A stretch of 6,482 nt of DNA from Bacilli bacterium (lineage in GTDB: Bacteria; Bacillota_I; Bacilli_A; ML615J-28; CAG-698), in NCBI GenBank assembly GCA_016282055.1, contig JAEEJT010000163.1, positions 1-6,482 on the forward strand, read 5' to 3'. How positions within the stretch are numbered: the first letter of the stretch is position 1; each line of letters begins with the position of its first letter. Positions 4,473 to 6,482 of the stretch are shown piece by piece. The notes beneath the pieces are model-generated. The model saw only the letters and a list, made by a program, of their open reading frames with translations. It ran no database searches and was not told where the DNA came from. Position numbers and translations under genes: made by a program.

Positions 4473-6482
4473 ATGCTAGAATTAAAGAATATTACTAAAG
4501 TTTACGTTACTGGGGAAGAAAACGTAAAAGCGTTAGATGATGTTTCTATTAAGTTTAGAGAGAGTGAATTTGTTTCTATTCTTGGTCCTTCTGGATGTGG
4601 TAAAACAACTTTACTTAATATCATTGGTGGACTTGATAGATATACATCAGGTGATTTAATTATTAATAATCGTTCAACAAAATCATATAAAGATAAAGAT
4701 TGGGATACTTATAGAAATCATTCTATTGGTTTTGTATTTCAAAGTTATAATCTTATTCCACATCAAACAATTCTTGAAAATGTTGAACTAGCTTTAACTT
4801 TATCTGGTGTTTCTAAATCTGAAAGAAGAAAAAGAGCAATTGATGTTTTAAAAAGTGTTGGACTTGAAAATAAACTTAATGTTAGACCTAACCAATTAAG
4901 TGGTGGTCAAATGCAAAGAGTTGCTATCGCTCGTGCTTTAGTTAATAATCCTGATATTTTACTTGCTGATGAGCCTACTGGAGCATTAGATACTAAAACA
5001 AGTATTCAAATCATGGATTTATTAAAAGAGATTAGTAAAGATAAATTAGTTATTATGGTTACACATAATCCAGATTTAGCTAATGAATATAGCACTAGAA
5101 TTATTTCTTTAACTGATGGTAAAATAATTAATGATACTAATCCTTATTTAGAAGAAGTTACTAAAAAAGAAGAAGTAAAGAAAAATAAGAAATCAATGTC
5201 ATTCTTTACAGCTTTATCTTTATCATTAAAGAATTTACTTACTAAAAAGACTAGAACTTTCTTAGTAAGTTTTGCTGGAAGTATAGGTATTATTGGAATT
5301 GCTTTAATACTTGCTATGTCAAGTGGGTTCCAAAACTATATTGATAAAGTACAGGCTGATACTTTATCATCATATCCAGTCACTATCGAAGAAACTAGTA
5401 TGGATTATACTGAAATTATTAGTAATATCTTAGGTGAAAAAGAAGTAACTCATGATAAAGATAAAGTATATATTAATAATTCTTTACAAAAATTAATGGC
5501 TACTTTATCTAATAATACACATGCTAATAATTTGACAGATTTTAAGAAATATCTTGATAGTATCGAAAATCTTGAGGATTATGTAACTTCAATTCAATAT
5601 CAATATGATTTAGATTTACAAATATATAAACAAATGGATAATGGATATAATCAAGTTAATCCATCTGGAATTATGAATTTATTAGGAAGTGCTAAAAACT
5701 ATTTTAATGTTTGGACTGAAAAAATTGATAATGATAAATTACTTCAAAATCAATATGATTTAGTTTATGGAAAATGGAATAATGAATATAATGAACTTGT
5801 TATTGTTATTGATGAGAATAATGAAATAACTGATTTGAATTTATTTGCTTTAGGTTTACTTGATTTTAATCTTGTTGAATTATTATCTGGTCAATATGTT
5901 GCTCCTGATAAGACATTTACATATGAAGAACTTACTAATTTGACTTTTAAATTAATTCTAAATACTGATTATTATAAGAAAAATAATGAAGGCACATATG
6001 ATTATATGAAAAATGATAGTGAGTATATGCAAAATATAGTTAATAATGGTTTGGATTTAAAAGTTGTTGGTATAATTAGAAAGAATTCTAATGCTGCAAA
6101 TGGTTCTATAAATGGATGTGTTGCTTATAATAGTAGTTTAACTCAATATATTATTAATCAAATTAATAATACTGATATTGTTAAAGAACAAAAAGCAAAT
6201 ACTGATGTTGATGTTTTAACTGGAAAAGAATTTACAACACTTATTAATGAAAATTATGATTATAAGACTATAGAAGAAGTTTATAGTAAACTTGGTGTAT
6301 GTGATTTAGATAAACCAACTAAGATTAATATTTATCCTATTAGTTTTGAGTCTAAAGATAAAATCAAAACAATGATTGATGAATATAATGAGAATTCTAG
6401 TGAAGATAATAGTATTCAATATACAGACTATATTGATTTAATGATGTCATCTGTTACAACAGTTATTAATTCTGTAACTTAC
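4473..6482 (+). CDS. Fused ABC transporter ATPase/permease (MacB/FtsX type), 3' end outside window
   Basis: The first 670 codons of a single-chain ABC transporter; the frame is still open at the window edge. Seen: an N-terminal ATPase domain (about 1-222) with Walker A GPSGCGKTT (38-46), Q-loop Gln90, signature LSGGQ (142-146), Walker B ILLADEP (162-168), D-loop GALD (170-173) and H-loop His198, all intact. A Lys/Glu-rich linker (228-241) leads to LKNLLTKKTRTFL (252-264) and a first membrane helix (about 264-283). A large polar, Asn/Tyr/Asp-rich region (about 286-655) follows, and the window ends as the second helix is about to begin. ATPase subtype, helix order and large outside domain match the MacB/LolCDE/FtsX group (type VII ABC), which couples ATP hydrolysis to movement of an extracellular domain rather than ordinary solute import. 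In Gram-positive bacteria such proteins serve in antimicrobial peptide resistance, peptide or lipid export, or wall-hydrolase control; the substrate cannot be told here. Three further helices should follow beyond the edge. Start: ATG 7 bases after GGGAG (4461-4465). Confidence 0.9.
   Translation, partial: MLELKNITKVYVTGEENVKALDDVSIKFRESEFVSILGPSGCGKTTLLNIIGGLDRYTSGDLIINNRSTKSYKDKDWDTYRNHSIGFVFQSYNLIPHQTILENVELALTLSGVSKSERRKRAIDVLKSVGLENKLNVRPNQLSGGQMQRVAIARALVNNPDILLADEPTGALDTKTSIQIMDLLKEISKDKLVIMVTHNPDLANEYSTRIISLTDGKIINDTNPYLEEVTKKEEVKKNKKSMSFFTALSLSLKNLLTKKTRTFLVSFAGSIGIIGIALILAMSSGFQNYIDKVQADTLSSYPVTIEETSMDYTEIISNILGEKEVTHDKDKVYINNSLQKLMATLSNNTHANNLTDFKKYLDSIENLEDYVTSIQYQYDLDLQIYKQMDNGYNQVNPSGIMNLLGSAKNYFNVWTEKIDNDKLLQNQYDLVYGKWNNEYNELVIVIDENNEITDLNLFALGLLDFNLVELLSGQYVAPDKTFTYEELTNLTFKLILNTDYYKKNNEGTYDYMKNDSEYMQNIVNNGLDLKVVGIIRKNSNAANGSINGCVAYNSSLTQYIINQINNTDIVKEQKANTDVDVLTGKEFTTLINENYDYKTIEEVYSKLGVCDLDKPTKINIYPISFESKDKIKTMIDEYNENSSEDNSIQYTDYIDLMMSSVTTVINSVTY

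Noticed and set aside
1..6482. Mycoplasma-type genetic code (TGA as Trp), suggested by the AT-richness
   Set aside because: Trp residues are encoded by TGG in every gene and no in-frame TGA occurs, so the standard bacterial code fits.
1..6482. CRISPR array, insertion sequence, tRNA/rRNA, phage or defence island
   Set aside because: No regularly spaced repeats, transposase or integrase motifs, terminal inverted repeats or tRNA-like cloverleaf were seen; gene content looks like core chromosomal housekeeping and transport.

Overview
The window is about 6.5 kb of very AT-rich DNA in which every gene lies on the + strand. It uses the standard bacterial code: Trp is TGG, the visible stops are TAA and TAG, and no in-frame TGA occurs in the genes. 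AGGAGG-type ribosome binding sites, TATAAT promoters and short U-tailed hairpins suggest a low-GC Gram-positive lineage (Bacillota, for example Erysipelotrichales- or RF39-like Bacilli, or a low-GC Clostridium relative). The taxon is inferred from base composition and gene type only.

Layout: (1) bases 2-319 are the 3' end of a probable monovalent cation:proton antiporter, overlapping by one base (TAATG) with (2) an MgtC/SapB-family membrane protein at 319-1029. This pair ends at a strong terminator (1033-1064). (3) A 202-bp intergenic region carries a good promoter (1160-1188) for a 725-residue membrane-bound ion-pumping pyrophosphatase (1232-3409), which ends at its own terminator (3420-3455). 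(4) A second promoter (3457-3485) drives galU, UTP-glucose-1-phosphate uridylyltransferase (3516-4382). Its stop codon lies inside the stem of the next terminator. (5) A third promoter region (4411-4454) precedes a large fused ABC transporter, ATPase plus FtsX/MacB-type permease, which starts at 4473 and runs off the right edge after 670 codons.

How the genes fit together: the first three are all membrane proteins of ion or energy homeostasis. They are a cation/proton exchanger, an MgtC-like protein (a family linked to Mg2+ and low-ATP stress), and a pump that uses Mg-pyrophosphate to export Na+ or H+. GalU releases pyrophosphate when it makes UDP-glucose, so a PPi producer sits beside a PPi consumer, although each has its own promoter and terminator. 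The ABC transporter looks like an independent unit.

I found no CRISPR array, mobile element, tRNA, rRNA, riboswitch or clearly new system. The most unusual points are sequence departures: the MgtC homologue lacks the family's glycine-rich GFLGAG-type motif, and the pyrophosphatase has non-canonical residues in its core motifs. No gene-free stretch exceeds about 200 bases.
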